64,000 nt of DNA from Candidatus Manganitrophaceae bacterium. GTDB taxonomy: Bacteria; Nitrospirota; Nitrospiria; SBBL01; Manganitrophaceae. Each line of letters starts with the position of its first letter. The first letter of the stretch is position 1. Of this stretch, positions 1 to 8,571 are shown piece by piece. The notes below the pieces were generated by a model. It ran no database searches, was not told the origin of the DNA, and saw nothing but the letters and a program-made list of their open reading frames with translations. The stretch is taken from the NCBI GenBank assembly GCA_016200325.1, contig JACQEZ010000014.1, positions 1 through 64,000 of the forward strand, read 5' to 3'. Position numbers and translations under genes: made by a program.

Positions 1-2235
1 GGCCGGCCGAAGAATATCGTGATCTATCGGGAGCATTATATTTCGATCGTCTCCACCAAGCTCTCTTCCTCGGAGGCGAAGCCGGGGCTCTGGCCGGACG
101 GACTGGTGCCCAAAGTCGATGAGTACTTTGGCGAAGTTCGCCGGATGCCGGGGGAGACGGTCGCGGCCTTTCCCTTTAATGTCGCCTCGGGTCGAAAACA
201 GGGGGTGTGGGTCGATGTCTATGTGCCGCAGGGAACCCCTGCCGGCCTCTATAAAGGAACGGCGCAGGTCACCATCGGATCAACGGTCGCCACCAAGATC
301 CCCGTTCAGCTGACTGTTCGCAATTTTGATCTCCCCTCGGTTCCCACTCTCAAGACCGCTTATTCGGTCGGCTTGGGAGAGACCGCCTATGGCCATTACG
401 GGACACAAGCCATCACCGATGCCAAGTATTGGGAGATCATCTGTCTTTATACCAAAGAGATGCTGCTGCATAAGATTTCGAATGAAAACAGCATTTGGCC
501 AACGCCGCCCTGGAACAGCAACACCGGGTCGATCACCTGGACCCTTCCGGCCATCTCGACCAGCTGCAATCAACGTTATCCGCAGTTTCTCACCGGAGGA
601 GATCCCAACCTGCTTCCAAACGGAAAGCTTCCCGGGACAAAGCTCACCCGCGCCCGGATGCGGGATGGGACGGGGTTGAGCTCAACCGATGTTCGGTCGG
701 TCGCTTATTACCGCAGTTACACCCAGCACATTGCCGACATGGGGTGGAAATCGCAGCTCTTTTATTATCTCTGGGATGAGCCCCCCTATCCTTCTCTCTC
801 CAATACAGTCCGATCTTGCAGCCGGAACTATGTCGGGGTGACCAATCACGTTTGGCCCGATCTCTACCAAAAAGCGAAATATTTTTCAGACAACGCGATC
901 GACATCCCTATTATGCTGACGACCACGCGCCAGGCGACCGAAGAGTGTTTTACAAACTATCTGGGCGTTCCCAATTACACTAAATATATTGATATCTGGA
1001 CCGTTCCGAATCGCTTAATGCACGGCCGGCCGAAAGATCCCTGGCCGTTTAATACCAACCTGCGGAAGAGCTACGACTCGATCATTGCCGCGGGAAAACA
1101 GCTCTGGTGGTATCAGGGCTGCGGCAATCACGGCTGCGGCGGGTCGGAGGTGGGACCTCCCACGCCGATGGTCGATCTGCCGGCGGTCTATAGCCGCGCT
1201 TTTCAATGGTTGACCTATAACTATCAGGTCGACTATGCCGTCCCCGGTCCGACGACCGAGCTCTACTACGAGGCGGTCTACGCCTACAATATCCCGGGGA
1301 ATGACCCCTGGAAGAATCTCTGGTATTTCACCGGGAACGGAGACGGCACCCTCCTCTATCCCGGCCGTCCCGACAAGATCGGCGGAACCCACCATATCCC
1401 GATTGCCAGCATCCGGCTGAAGCTGATTCGAGAAGGAATTGAGGATTTTGAATACCTCTCCTTGGTGGCGGCGAAGAAGGATCAGGCGGGATTGGACGGC
1501 CAGGCGTGGGTCAAGGCAAACATTCTGGATCCTTACGTGGCGATCGTCGATCCGGCGGACGGGGTCAGAAAATTAACCCCTTTTGCCTGGAATAAAAGTG
1601 CGGGAAGCACCACCTCCAGCACCGGGATCCTTCGCGCGCGAGAGGAGTTGGCAAAAGTGCTCTCTTCCACATCCTCCTCGTCTCCGCCTGTTTCTGCCAC
1701 CAGCATTTCAGCGAGCGATTCATTCGACCGGGCAAATAGCAGCAGCCTGGGGGAAAACTGGAATGTTTATACCCCCGCGTATCAAATCTATAACAATCAG
1801 GTCCGAAACACTGACACCGCCAGTCAAGAGGCACAACGGCTATCCATCATCGGCGCCAATCAAGACGTCGCTGCCTCTTGCAAAGTGGCCGCCAGCGGCA
1901 ATAGTTGCGGGGTGATCGCCCGTTGGTCGAACGCCAACAATTTCTATTATGTCCGGCTCGACCCGGGTCTCGGAAACATCGCTCTCTTCAAGAAGGTCAA
2001 TGGGGTCTATACGCAAATAGCCACTGCGGCCCGGGCGATGGCCTATAATACCTACTATCGGCTTCGTCTGGTGGTCAAGGGGAGCAGTCTGACCGTTTAT
2101 TTCGCCAATGAGTCGACCATCGCCATCGCCGCAACGGATGTCGCATTGTCTGCCGGCAATTATGCCGGGCTTCGCTCCTATACGTCGGCCGCATTCACGA
2201 CCTACTTTGACAATTTCAAAGCCGCCACTCCGTAA
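1..2235 (+). CDS. DUF4091 (GH123-like) protein with C-terminal concanavalin-like domain, 5' partial
   Basis: The reading frame is open from base 1, so the true start lies upstream of the window; an internal GTG at 19 has no clear ribosome binding site. About 744 codons are visible. The region near residues 470-490 carries REGIEDFEYL, typical of DUF4091 proteins, which are related to glycoside hydrolase family 123. A Ser-rich linker follows, then a ~170-residue beta-rich domain (starting SDSFDRANSSSLGENW, ending YFDNF) of the LamG/concanavalin-like type found on secreted carbohydrate-active proteins. It is probably exported, but the signal peptide would be outside the window. The substrate cannot be told. 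A strong terminator lies directly after the stop codon, so this gene ends a transcript. Confidence 0.72.
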   Translation, partial: GRPKNIVIYREHYISIVSTKLSSSEAKPGLWPDGLVPKVDEYFGEVRRMPGETVAAFPFNVASGRKQGVWVDVYVPQGTPAGLYKGTAQVTIGSTVATKIPVQLTVRNFDLPSVPTLKTAYSVGLGETAYGHYGTQAITDAKYWEIICLYTKEMLLHKISNENSIWPTPPWNSNTGSITWTLPAISTSCNQRYPQFLTGGDPNLLPNGKLPGTKLTRARMRDGTGLSSTDVRSVAYYRSYTQHIADMGWKSQLFYYLWDEPPYPSLSNTVRSCSRNYVGVTNHVWPDLYQKAKYFSDNAIDIPIMLTTTRQATEECFTNYLGVPNYTKYIDIWTVPNRLMHGRPKDPWPFNTNLRKSYDSIIAAGKQLWWYQGCGNHGCGGSEVGPPTPMVDLPAVYSRAFQWLTYNYQVDYAVPGPTTELYYEAVYAYNIPGNDPWKNLWYFTGNGDGTLLYPGRPDKIGGTHHIPIASIRLKLIREGIEDFEYLSLVAAKKDQAGLDGQAWVKANILDPYVAIVDPADGVRKLTPFAWNKSAGSTTSSTGILRAREELAKVLSSTSSSSPPVSATSISASDSFDRANSSSLGENWNVYTPAYQIYNNQVRNTDTASQEAQRLSIIGANQDVAASCKVAASGNSCGVIARWSNANNFYYVRLDPGLGNIALFKKVNGVYTQIATAARAMAYNTYYRLRLVVKGSSLTVYFANESTIAIAATDVALSAGNYAGLRSYTSAAFTTYFDNFKAATP

Positions 2236-2247
2236 TGATTTCTCACC

Positions 2248-2284
2248 GGCCCTCGGAGAAAAAGCGCTCCGAGGGCCTTTTTTA
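2248..2284 (+). terminator. Rho-independent terminator after the DUF4091 gene
   Basis: A perfect 10-bp stem (GGCCCTCGGA at 2248-2257 with TCCGAGGGCC at 2268-2277), a 10-nt loop and a run of seven T begin 13 bp after the stop codon. Confidence 0.9.
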
Positions 2285-2408
2285 TTTACTCCCCAACTGC
2301 TTCATAAAATATAGAGGGAAGAAACTCCCTTCGGAAGCGGCCGAGTCGGCTCCTGACGCGAAACAGCGTTATTCAGAGCCGATAATCCAGATTTGTTTAA
2401 AAAGAATC

Positions 2409-2438
2409 TTGACAAAGGTGAATCTTTTTAAATATTAT
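2409..2438 (+). promoter_or_regulatory. Sigma70-like promoter of the cupredoxin-like gene
   Basis: TTGACA at 2409-2414 and TATTAT at 2433-2438 are separated by 18 bp. It is the only good -35/-10 pair between the terminator at 2284 and the gene at 2746, and it implies a 5' leader of about 300 nt. Confidence 0.6.
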
Positions 2439-2522
2439 GGGGGCCAGCTTCATACCCTCATTTCGGACCGCGGCTTCATCAGGCGGCATCCGACTTGATG
2501 TTCAGGGTACGATGCAAAGTAG

Positions 2523-2609
2523 AAGGCGTTTTGATAAAACTAAATGCCTTCCACGGCAACGTGGGGAGTAAGGCTTAACCGGGTAGGTTATGACGGAAGT
2601 TTTTCTTCC
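2523..2609 (+). promoter_or_regulatory. Structured 5' leader, class unknown
   Basis: Within the predicted leader there are three successive hairpins: 2523-2550 (AAGGC/GCCTT with an inner GTTTT/AAAAC), 2551-2564 (CCACG/CGTGG closed by a GCAA tetraloop) and 2595-2609 (GGAAG/CTTCC). The tetraloop hairpin is followed by GGAGTAAGGC. I compared it with the c-di-GMP-I and yybP-ykoY motifs; both show scattered similarity but neither matches its core. It may be a cis-regulatory RNA, but the class is unassigned. Confidence 0.35.
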
Positions 2610-2745
2610 CTGATCCTGTGGAAGTGCAAACGGAATGCAAGGCGATTCCTACCAATATCCTTGAACCAAATAAGCAACCATGGGGGAATGAGAAGGCCAG
2701 TCGGCTTTCTCTTGAGTTCAAGACCTAAAACAAGGAGAGAAACAG

Positions 2746-3570
2746 ATGAGTAAGTTTGGCAGGTTGTTTGGAACGACAATGATGTTGGGTTTGTTGTCGA
2801 CGACGCTGGCCTTTGCGGAATACGCAGAAGCGCCGGTGGCCGACGGAGGATCCATCACCGGCAAAGTGACCTTAAAGGGGAATCCTCCTCCTCCCCAAAG
2901 CTTTTCTTTTGAGAAGTTTCCGCAACCGAAGTATTGCAGCCAGGCTGATTCGGATGGCAAGGGAAACCGAGTCCGTCAGGATGTCAAGGTAAAGGGTGGC
3001 GGGTTGTCGGATGCAGTCGTTTTCATCGAGAAGATTGAAAAAGGAAAGCCCTTCAAGTTCGAGGGAACCCAGGTGAAGGCACATTTCTGTGAATTCCTCG
3101 TCCAGGGCGGCCCCTCCCAGTCGGTCGGTGTCGTTATGAAGGGAAAAGACATCAGCTTCACGAATGAAGATGCCGATCCGAGCGAGGAGAAGTCGAAGGA
3201 AGGGGTTCTCCATAATCCCCACGGCTATGAGATGAAAGGATCCCAGAGCACGACCCTCTTCAACAAGCCGCTTCCTAAGAAAGGCCAAACGATCAAAGAG
3301 ACGATCAAGCCGATTGCTTTCAAGAAAGAAGATTCTTTCATGAAGGTCGAGTGTGATCAGCACAATTACATGAACGTCTGGTTCCTCCCGGTTGCCAGCC
3401 CCTATTATGCGATCGTCAACGAGGATGGAACATTCTCGATCGACGATGTTCCTCCCGGCGAATACGAACTGAAGGCGTTCCACCCGTCCCTCGGCTTCGT
3501 TGAGCAGAAGGGGATTAAAGTCGCAGCGAAGGGAAAAGCGACGGCAAATTTTGAGTTTACCGGAAAGTAA
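2746..3570 (+). CDS. Secreted cupredoxin-like / carboxypeptidase regulatory-like protein
   Basis: 274 aa, starting after AAGGAGAG. Residues 1-24 form a signal peptide ending FAFAE-like (LAFAE), so the product is periplasmic or extracellular. The N-terminal ITGKVTLKGNPP segment has the fold signature of transthyretin/carboxypeptidase-regulatory domains. The C-terminal part (VECDQHNYMNVWFLP, PYYAIVNEDGTFSIDDVPPGEY) matches the plastocyanin-like family in which a Cys-x-x-His segment precedes an Ig-like regulatory fold. The Cys and His could bind copper, but the full type-1 copper set is not obvious. It is monocistronic, between its own promoter and a terminator. A role in extracellular electron transfer or metal binding is inference only. 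Confidence 0.7.
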   Translation: MSKFGRLFGTTMMLGLLSTTLAFAEYAEAPVADGGSITGKVTLKGNPPPPQSFSFEKFPQPKYCSQADSDGKGNRVRQDVKVKGGGLSDAVVFIEKIEKGKPFKFEGTQVKAHFCEFLVQGGPSQSVGVVMKGKDISFTNEDADPSEEKSKEGVLHNPHGYEMKGSQSTTLFNKPLPKKGQTIKETIKPIAFKKEDSFMKVECDQHNYMNVWFLPVASPYYAIVNEDGTFSIDDVPPGEYELKAFHPSLGFVEQKGIKVAAKGKATANFEFTGK

Positions 3571-3590
3571 GTCTCTTCAAAAGTAAAGTC

Positions 3591-3627
3591 AAAAGGGGGA
3601 TGGCGATTCGCCACCCCCCTTTTTTTT
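3591..3627. terminator. Bidirectional terminator between convergent genes
   Basis: Stem GGGGG-A-TGGCG / CGCCA-CCCCC with a 3-nt loop, flanked by AAAA on the left and eight T on the right. It lies between the stop codons of the cupredoxin-like gene (plus) and arsS (minus) and can serve both. Confidence 0.85.
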
Positions 3628-3644
3628 GAAAAGTGAATCGATGA

Positions 3645-4691
3645 TTAGGTCACCGCTCCGCCGCAAGAGGAGCCGGCCCCGGCCGTACAGCCGTAGCAAT
3701 GGTTTCCGGTGACGATGCGGCGATGAACAAGGGCGGCCGGATTAAAATCGGAGATATGTCGGGGTGTCAGATCGCTCACCGGTAGATTGAGCATTTGATT
3801 GAAGTCGCAATCGTACAAGGTGCCGTCCCAGCCGACGGAGAGGGTATAGCGGCACATCACCCCGGCAGCGGCGGCCGGATTGAAGGCGTTGACCAACCGC
3901 TCCATATAACTCTCCAGGTTCCCCGTTTCAATTAAAAATTCGAGAAAGCGGCTGATCGGCATGTTGGTGATTGTATAAAGGTGATTAAAGACGATGCCAT
4001 ATCGGTGCTCCAGCTCCCTGCGAAATTGTCCCTCGATCGCTTTTTGTTTCGGTGGAAGAAATGCGCCGACCGGATTGTGGACCAGATTTAAAATCAGGCC
4101 GCTTCCTTCGACCCCGTAGCCGATCTGATTAAGAAGCCGGAGGGCGGCAATCGACTTTTCGAAGATCCCCTCTCCCCGCTGCGCGTCGGTCTGTGCGGAA
4201 CGATAATAAGGAAGAGAGGCGATGATCTCGACCCGATGGCCGGCCAAGAAGGGAGCGAGATCGGATTGGGACGGCAAAAGCAGCACGCTGAGATTGCATC
4301 GGTCGATGACCTGTCGGCCCAGCGCACGCGCCTGTGCCACAATCCACCGGAACTGCGGGTTCAACTCGGGGGCGCCGCCGGTGATATCGACCGTCGGGAT
4401 GTCGGTCTGCGCCAGCGCTTCGATACAACGCGCCGCCGTCTCCTGGGTCATCACCTCTCGGCGATCGGGGGCGGCATCGACGTGACAATGACGACAGGTC
4501 TGGTTGCAGAGTTTTCCGAGATTCATCTGGAAAACCGAAATGCCGGTTGCATAGAGCGGGTCGAACCCGGCCTGCCGCATCCGCTCCTCGAAAGGGGAGC
4601 ACCTGTCGGTACGGGAGAGAATTCGAATCTGCTCGCGTTCCGATGTGAGCGGACTGCGACGGGCCTTCAGGCTGAGTTTTGTTTCAGCCAT
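3645..4691 (-). CDS. arsS: Arsenosugar biosynthesis radical SAM protein ArsS
   Basis: 348 aa radical-SAM enzyme. The Fe-S cluster motif is CNQTCRHCH (Cx3Cx2C) near residue 63. The C-terminal DUF3641 part ends HCYGCTAGAGSSCGGAV, as in the ArsS family, with cysteine and no selenocysteine codon. In the established pathway ArsS forms dimethylarsinoyl ribosides from dimethylarsenite and SAM. The start follows AGGAGAG, 11 bp after the stop of the peroxidase-like gene, so the two are co-transcribed. No arsM is visible here, so the methylarsenic substrate must be made elsewhere or taken up. Confidence 0.88.
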   Translation of the reverse strand: MAETKLSLKARRSPLTSEREQIRILSRTDRCSPFEERMRQAGFDPLYATGISVFQMNLGKLCNQTCRHCHVDAAPDRREVMTQETAARCIEALAQTDIPTVDITGGAPELNPQFRWIVAQARALGRQVIDRCNLSVLLLPSQSDLAPFLAGHRVEIIASLPYYRSAQTDAQRGEGIFEKSIAALRLLNQIGYGVEGSGLILNLVHNPVGAFLPPKQKAIEGQFRRELEHRYGIVFNHLYTITNMPISRFLEFLIETGNLESYMERLVNAFNPAAAAGVMCRYTLSVGWDGTLYDCDFNQMLNLPVSDLTPRHISDFNPAALVHRRIVTGNHCYGCTAGAGSSCGGAVT

Positions 4692-4702
4692 TTTTATCTC
4701 TC

Positions 4703-5035
4703 CTACATCGACAACTTGTGAGCCACATTCCGCATCTGGAGGCCGTGGACCAATGAGGCCCCGCCGCGGATGGCGCAGGCGACATGGACCGCCTCGGTCA
4801 TCTCCTCGACATTGGAGCCTTTCTCAAGGCAGGCCTGTGTGTAAGCGTCGATACAGTAGGGGCACTGCACGGCGTGGGAGACCGCCAGCGCAATCAGCGC
4901 CTTCTCCCGCTCGGTCAGCGCCCCCTCGGCGAAGACGGCGTTGTAATAGCCGATGAACTTCTCCCAGAGCTCTTTGTTTCCTTTTCCCATCTCCGCAAAC
5001 TTCCCGAGATCCCCCGGATGGTAATAGCTCTCCAT
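4703..5035 (-). CDS. Arsenosugar-associated peroxidase-like (carboxymuconolactone decarboxylase family) protein
   Basis: 110 aa when started at the ATG at 5035, which follows AAGGGAG; a longer frame reaches 5062 but lacks a binding site. It is an AhpD/CMD-fold protein with the redox pair CPYC followed by IDAYTQ, and it belongs to the small subfamily encoded beside arsS. It is the upstream gene of a two-gene operon with arsS. The CxxC suggests a thiol peroxidase or reductase role in arsenic or alkylhydroperoxide handling; the exact reaction is not established. Confidence 0.85.
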   Translation of the reverse strand: MESYYHPGDLGKFAEMGKGNKELWEKFIGYYNAVFAEGALTEREKALIALAVSHAVQCPYCIDAYTQACLEKGSNVEEMTEAVHVACAIRGGASLVHGLQMRNVAHKLSM

Positions 5036-5167
5036 CGTTTCTCCCTTATGAGTGAACGGCAAAGCTGCTTCTCGTGCGCCCCTTCCGGTTCATTAGATCT
5101 CTTTCGTGCCGAGAAGAGCGGCTCTCTTGATATGTACCATGATCGGTTCAGATACTCAAGCGGCGGT

Positions 5168-5210
5168 AAAAAAGGCCCCGCCGGAAGAGGAGACGCGCTC
5201 TTCCGGCGGG
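5168..5210 (-). terminator. Strong terminator after secreted gene A1
   Basis: A perfect 13-bp stem (CCCGCCGGAAGAG at 5177-5189 with its complement at 5198-5210) and an 8-nt loop. On the minus strand it is followed by GGCC and six T. It lies 25 bp after the stop of the gene ending at 5235. Confidence 0.88.
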
Positions 5211-5234
5211 TTGGAGGGGTGTTCCTCCTTGGGT

Positions 5235-6287
5235 CTATTGATCGATGCTGACGATCGGGCAGTTCACGACGACCCCGATCGCCCCCCAGGGGGCGCCGTC
5301 CGGACCGGTGATCCGTCCTTCCGAGGCGAGCCGCGCGACGGTATTGAAATCCATCTGGGCGGCGTTGGTTTTGGCGGTGATCGCCTCCGCCTTCCAGACG
5401 GCGATATGGACATCCCACATCGGGCTATAGGCGGTGGCGCGATCGCCGAAGGGGATCTCTTGCACGATGTTAAACGGATCCCCTTCGCCCATCAGCGCTG
5501 AGCTGAGTCCTTGGCGGGCAGGGTTCATCTTTCCGGTCTGGCCGTTTGCAAAGGGGATCAATCCGGTCAGCGCGGAGGTCGGGGCGTTCGAGCCTTTCGA
5601 CGGGGTCGCGGCGAGCCGGGGGGTGTAGGTGGCCGCTTCGACCGCAGCCACGCCGGGATCGGAGGCATTGAAGGAAGTATAGTGGACGACCTTTCCCTCA
5701 AAGAAGCCCTTCGTCAACCGGAAGATTCCCTTTTTATTCTTCATGTCGATCGAAACGGTCCGATCATGCTCGCCGGTGCCGTTCTTCACATGGGGGGCAT
5801 TCAACACCGTGCCATCCGGAAGCTCGATCAGCGGGGTGTAGCCGGCCTCGGCGATGGCGCCCGGCTTTGCTTCCTTCGGGGGGAATCCGGTCGGTCCCGG
5901 AACGACGCTGCGGACCGGGGTGAAGATCACGCTGCCGGTAAACTCGATCATCCCATCTGTCATTTTCACCTTCTCGACCGCGTTCGTCCCTTTGGCATTC
6001 GCCATTTTGGGGGAGTAGTGAACCCCGCGGCGGGCCGCATCTTCTTTGTCGGAAGACTCCGTCACGACATACCAAACGGTCTCGCCCCCGCGCCGTCCCT
6101 CAAAGATCGGCAGGGTGACTTCGGTAAAGTCGGCGTTCTCCACGGCGCTCTTGAGGAGAAGCGTGTGTCCCGTCTTCATTGCTCCTCCCTTCATCGTCAG
6201 ATCCTCTTTGGCCGACGCCGTCGCCGACAGTGCGGAGAGGGAGAAGAGAAGCGTCCATGCGGCGAGCTGTTGTTTTGTTGTTTTCAT
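5235..6287 (-). CDS. Secreted protein, family A copy 1 (unknown function)
   Basis: 350 aa from the ATG at 6287, which follows AAGGAGG; an upstream in-frame ATG at 6344 would overlap the predicted promoter start and is rejected. Residues 1-26 form a signal peptide ending ATASA. It is a clear paralogue of the gene at 7466-8494: both share FxGRRxxxTVWYVVTESS, GPTGFPP, TPLIELPDGTVLNAPH, FANGQTG and a C-terminal TGPxGAxWGAxG plus NCP. I do not recognise a characterised family. It has its own ECF-type promoter (6338-6362) and a strong terminator. Co-regulation with periplasmic redox genes suggests a stress-induced exported protein. Confidence 0.8.
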   Translation of the reverse strand: MKTTKQQLAAWTLLFSLSALSATASAKEDLTMKGGAMKTGHTLLLKSAVENADFTEVTLPIFEGRRGGETVWYVVTESSDKEDAARRGVHYSPKMANAKGTNAVEKVKMTDGMIEFTGSVIFTPVRSVVPGPTGFPPKEAKPGAIAEAGYTPLIELPDGTVLNAPHVKNGTGEHDRTVSIDMKNKKGIFRLTKGFFEGKVVHYTSFNASDPGVAAVEAATYTPRLAATPSKGSNAPTSALTGLIPFANGQTGKMNPARQGLSSALMGEGDPFNIVQEIPFGDRATAYSPMWDVHIAVWKAEAITAKTNAAQMDFNTVARLASEGRITGPDGAPWGAIGVVVNCPIVSIDQ

Positions 6288-6337
6288 TGCCGTCCTCCTT
6301 GGTAGGGTGAAGGTGATTTCAATCTGCACGGATGTAT

Positions 6338-6362
6338 GTCGCACGAGGCGGGAACTCCTTAC
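6338..6362 (-). promoter_or_regulatory. Predicted ECF-sigma promoter of gene A1
   Basis: On the minus strand, GTGTAAGGAGT (GTAAGGA core 6362-6356), 14 nt, then CGACAT (6341-6336). It lies 51 bp before the start codon and matches three other promoters in this window. Confidence 0.68.
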
Positions 6363-6468
6363 ACCGGGCCGGATAAAATTTATCCCAAATAGTAATCGAA
6401 GCCATGGAGGTTCAAGTCAAGACCAAGAAATGTTTAGACGAGGAAGAGAGTGGAACGACGGCGAGGCG

Positions 6469-6500
6469 CTCTTCCGGGGGAGAAGAATCCCCCGGAAGAG
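6469..6500 (-). terminator. 12-bp hairpin after secreted gene B1
   Basis: CTCTTCCGGGGG (6469-6480) pairs perfectly with 6489-6500 across an 8-nt loop, 14 bp after the stop of the gene ending at 6515. There is no T run, so it may act as a weak terminator or as a 3'-end stabiliser. Confidence 0.5.
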
Positions 6501-6514
6501 TCAAGAAGATCAGA

Positions 6515-7384
6515 TCAGAAAATGACGGGAAAGAGGCTTGATTCGTCTATGTTCGGGGTGTGCGTATCGTCCGGCTGCGTGTTGAGTCCCGGCGTGAAGA
6601 ATGTTTCCGGGGTCGGGAAGGTACTTCCGGAAAATCCCGCCGTGCTCGCGTTGAACGGGCCGTTGTAGGCGAACGGCGTCGTCACGTCGAGGGTGAACGG
6701 CGTCGGGGAGGGGAGCCCTTGCTCTCCCGTTTGTGTGAGATGCATCGATGTGGTCATATTGACCGGACCGCTGAATGAGAAGATCGAAGATCCCGCTCCG
6801 GCGACGAACGAGGCCGCTTTATCGGTCTCCTCAAAAGCAGTGGTCAATCCGGTTGCCGCATTGATCTCTTGAATGACCTGCTGATCGATTGACGCTTTCA
6901 TGGTAGCGGGGTCGAGGGTAAAAGTAATGTGTCCCGCCAGATGGAACGGCGCTCCGGTCGCGGTTCCGATTCCGAGATCGATCGTCGAGTTGATCGTTCC
7001 GGTCAGGGTGTTCGGCCCGTCGAAGTCGGGCGCGGTTTGCGGATCGGCGCCGCCGTCGGTGCCGCAGGGAAGCCCACAGCCGAAGTCGGCGCTGGTCCAG
7101 ACGATCTTGAAAGGATTTCCGGTAAATGAGCCCGGCATCCCGACCCCCTTCACATAATTGGTTAAGGTACAGGTCATCACCCCGTCGGCGCCTCGGGCGC
7201 CGCAGGTCGGCGCGGTGTCCGCCTGCATCACCGTTCCCAGCTGGGCCGGGGTGATGGCAAACCCGAATGTGGTTGATCCCACCGTCGTACTGGTGGTGTT
7301 TGTCTGGATGTTTTGTGCAAAAGCCGCTCCGGACAAGAGGAAGACCCCCATTGCCCCGAGCGCCAAAAGGTGGATGCTTCTCAT
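6515..7384 (-). CDS. Secreted protein, family B copy 1 (unknown function)
   Basis: 289 aa, starting after AAGGAGG. The signal peptide ends GAAFAQ. The mature protein has conserved cysteines in TCGARGADGVMTC and FGCGLPCG, suggesting disulfides, and ends DESSLFPVIF. A second copy, about 85% identical in DNA over the 5' third, lies at 45924-46808. It has no family that I can name. It lies between the two family-A genes with short gaps, but each gene has its own binding site and a 3' hairpin, and only the family-A genes show the ECF promoter. Low charge and Thr/Gly richness suit a surface or matrix protein. Confidence 0.78.
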   Translation of the reverse strand: MRSIHLLALGAMGVFLLSGAAFAQNIQTNTTSTTVGSTTFGFAITPAQLGTVMQADTAPTCGARGADGVMTCTLTNYVKGVGMPGSFTGNPFKIVWTSADFGCGLPCGTDGGADPQTAPDFDGPNTLTGTINSTIDLGIGTATGAPFHLAGHITFTLDPATMKASIDQQVIQEINAATGLTTAFEETDKAASFVAGAGSSIFSFSGPVNMTTSMHLTQTGEQGLPSPTPFTLDVTTPFAYNGPFNASTAGFSGSTFPTPETFFTPGLNTQPDDTHTPNIDESSLFPVIF

Positions 7385-7429
7385 ACAACCTCCTTGTCTT
7401 TGTGAAGGACCTATTACTCCGTTGTTGCA

Positions 7430-7453
7430 CTTCTCCCAGGGGCGGGGGAGAAG
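7430..7453 (-). terminator. Hairpin after secreted gene A2
   Basis: CTTCTCCC (7430-7437) pairs with GGGAGAAG (7446-7453), 12 bp after the stop of the gene ending at 7466. The placement and the GAAG ends match hairpins behind the related genes. There is no T run. Confidence 0.4.
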
Positions 7454-7465
7454 GTGTTGATCGTG

Positions 7466-8494
7466 TCAGTGGTCGACGCTGATGACGGGGCAATTGATGA
7501 TGATTCCGACGGCGCCCCAGGTCGCCCCTCCCGGGCCGGTAATCAGGCCTTGCGCCGCCAGACCCGAGATTTGATAGAAATCACTTCGAATATAATTTTG
7601 CTTGCTCGCGACGGCGCTCGGGGTCCAAAACGAGAGAAAGGCATCCCAGAGGGGACTGTAGCCGGCGCTGAGGGGGATCACCTCCAAGACATTGAGCGGA
7701 TCTCCATCTCCCATCAGTGCGGAGCTCAACCCTTGGCGATCGGGATTGGTGGCGCCTGTTTGACCGTTTGCGAAAGGGACGATGGGAGAGCGGGCGGAGG
7801 TGAGGTCGTCCCGGCCGATTCCCGGTGCCGCATTTAAAGCCGGCGCATAGGTCGATCCCTCCAGTGCCGCCACCCCCGGATCAGTGGCGTCGAAAGAGAC
7901 GTAGTGGACCGGCTTGTGGGCATAGCGTCCCTCCGTTTCTCGGAGGACCACCTTTCGCTGGGTGAAGTTAATAGAGAGGACCTTGTCGTGCTGGCCGGTC
8001 TTGTTGGCCAGATGGGGCGCATTCAATACGGTTCCATCGGGCAGTTCGATCAATGGAGTGTACCCCGGATCGCCGACGGAGCCGTATTGGGCCGCCAGCG
8101 GGGGAAATCCGGTCGGTCCCGGGGTGACCGAATGGACAGGAGTAAAGTCGACGCTCGCGTTGAAGTTCACGATCCCGCCGGTGACCGTCACTTTTTGAGC
8201 AGCCGGGGTTCCCTTGGTGTTGGCGAGCTTCGGAGAGAAGTTTACGCCGCGGGCGATGGCATCTTTTTCATTGGAAGATTCTGTGACGACATACCAGACG
8301 GTGTCGGTCAGACGTCTTCCCTGAAAAAGAGGGAGGGTCACTTGGGTGAAGCTCGTATTTTCCACCCCGCTCTTCATTAAAAGGAGATGGGTGGTCGCTT
8401 CAGAGCTCGGAACGGGGCCGGCGATCGGCGCCGCAATCAGGGAGACGGACAAAAGGAGTCCCCCTGCCATGATCGGATAGATCGGTCTTTTCAT
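7466..8494 (-). CDS. Secreted protein, family A copy 2 (unknown function)
   Basis: 342 aa, with the start after AAGGAGGAGAG. The signal peptide lies in residues 1-26. It is colinear along its whole length with the gene at 5235-6287: matching blocks are FQGRRLTDTVWYVVTESS, GPTGFPP, TPLIELPDGTVLNAPH, RQGLSSALMGDGDP and TGPGGATWGAVG. Both end with an isoleucine/valine-rich strand, NCP and a final acidic-basic dipeptide. The function is unknown. Its ECF-type promoter at 8547-8571 lies in the gap after the anti-sigma gene, so it is the first target downstream of the sigma/anti-sigma pair. Confidence 0.8.
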   Translation of the reverse strand: MKRPIYPIMAGGLLLSVSLIAAPIAGPVPSSEATTHLLLMKSGVENTSFTQVTLPLFQGRRLTDTVWYVVTESSNEKDAIARGVNFSPKLANTKGTPAAQKVTVTGGIVNFNASVDFTPVHSVTPGPTGFPPLAAQYGSVGDPGYTPLIELPDGTVLNAPHLANKTGQHDKVLSINFTQRKVVLRETEGRYAHKPVHYVSFDATDPGVAALEGSTYAPALNAAPGIGRDDLTSARSPIVPFANGQTGATNPDRQGLSSALMGDGDPLNVLEVIPLSAGYSPLWDAFLSFWTPSAVASKQNYIRSDFYQISGLAAQGLITGPGGATWGAVGIIINCPVISVDH

Positions 8495-8546
8495 CGCTCT
8501 CCTCCTTGAGTGTAAGGTAATAAAGCCACTTCCTGTTCGCCGATAG

Positions 8547-8571
8547 GTCGCCGAGACGGAGCAATCCTTAC
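8547..8571 (-). promoter_or_regulatory. Predicted ECF-sigma promoter of gene A2
   Basis: ATGTAAGGATT (core 8571-8565), 14 nt, then CGACCT (8550-8545), 53 bp before the start at 8494. It is one of four matching promoters. Confidence 0.7.

Noticed and set aside
2500-2600. c-di-GMP-I or yybP-ykoY riboswitch before the cupredoxin-like gene
   Set aside because: A GNRA hairpin and a GGGGAGTA string occur, but the remaining conserved core of either class is missing, and the string overlaps the hairpin stem. Kept only as an unclassified leader.
3645-4691. Selenoprotein form of ArsS
   Set aside because: The C-terminal site encodes Cys by a normal codon and no in-frame TGA is present before the TAA stop.
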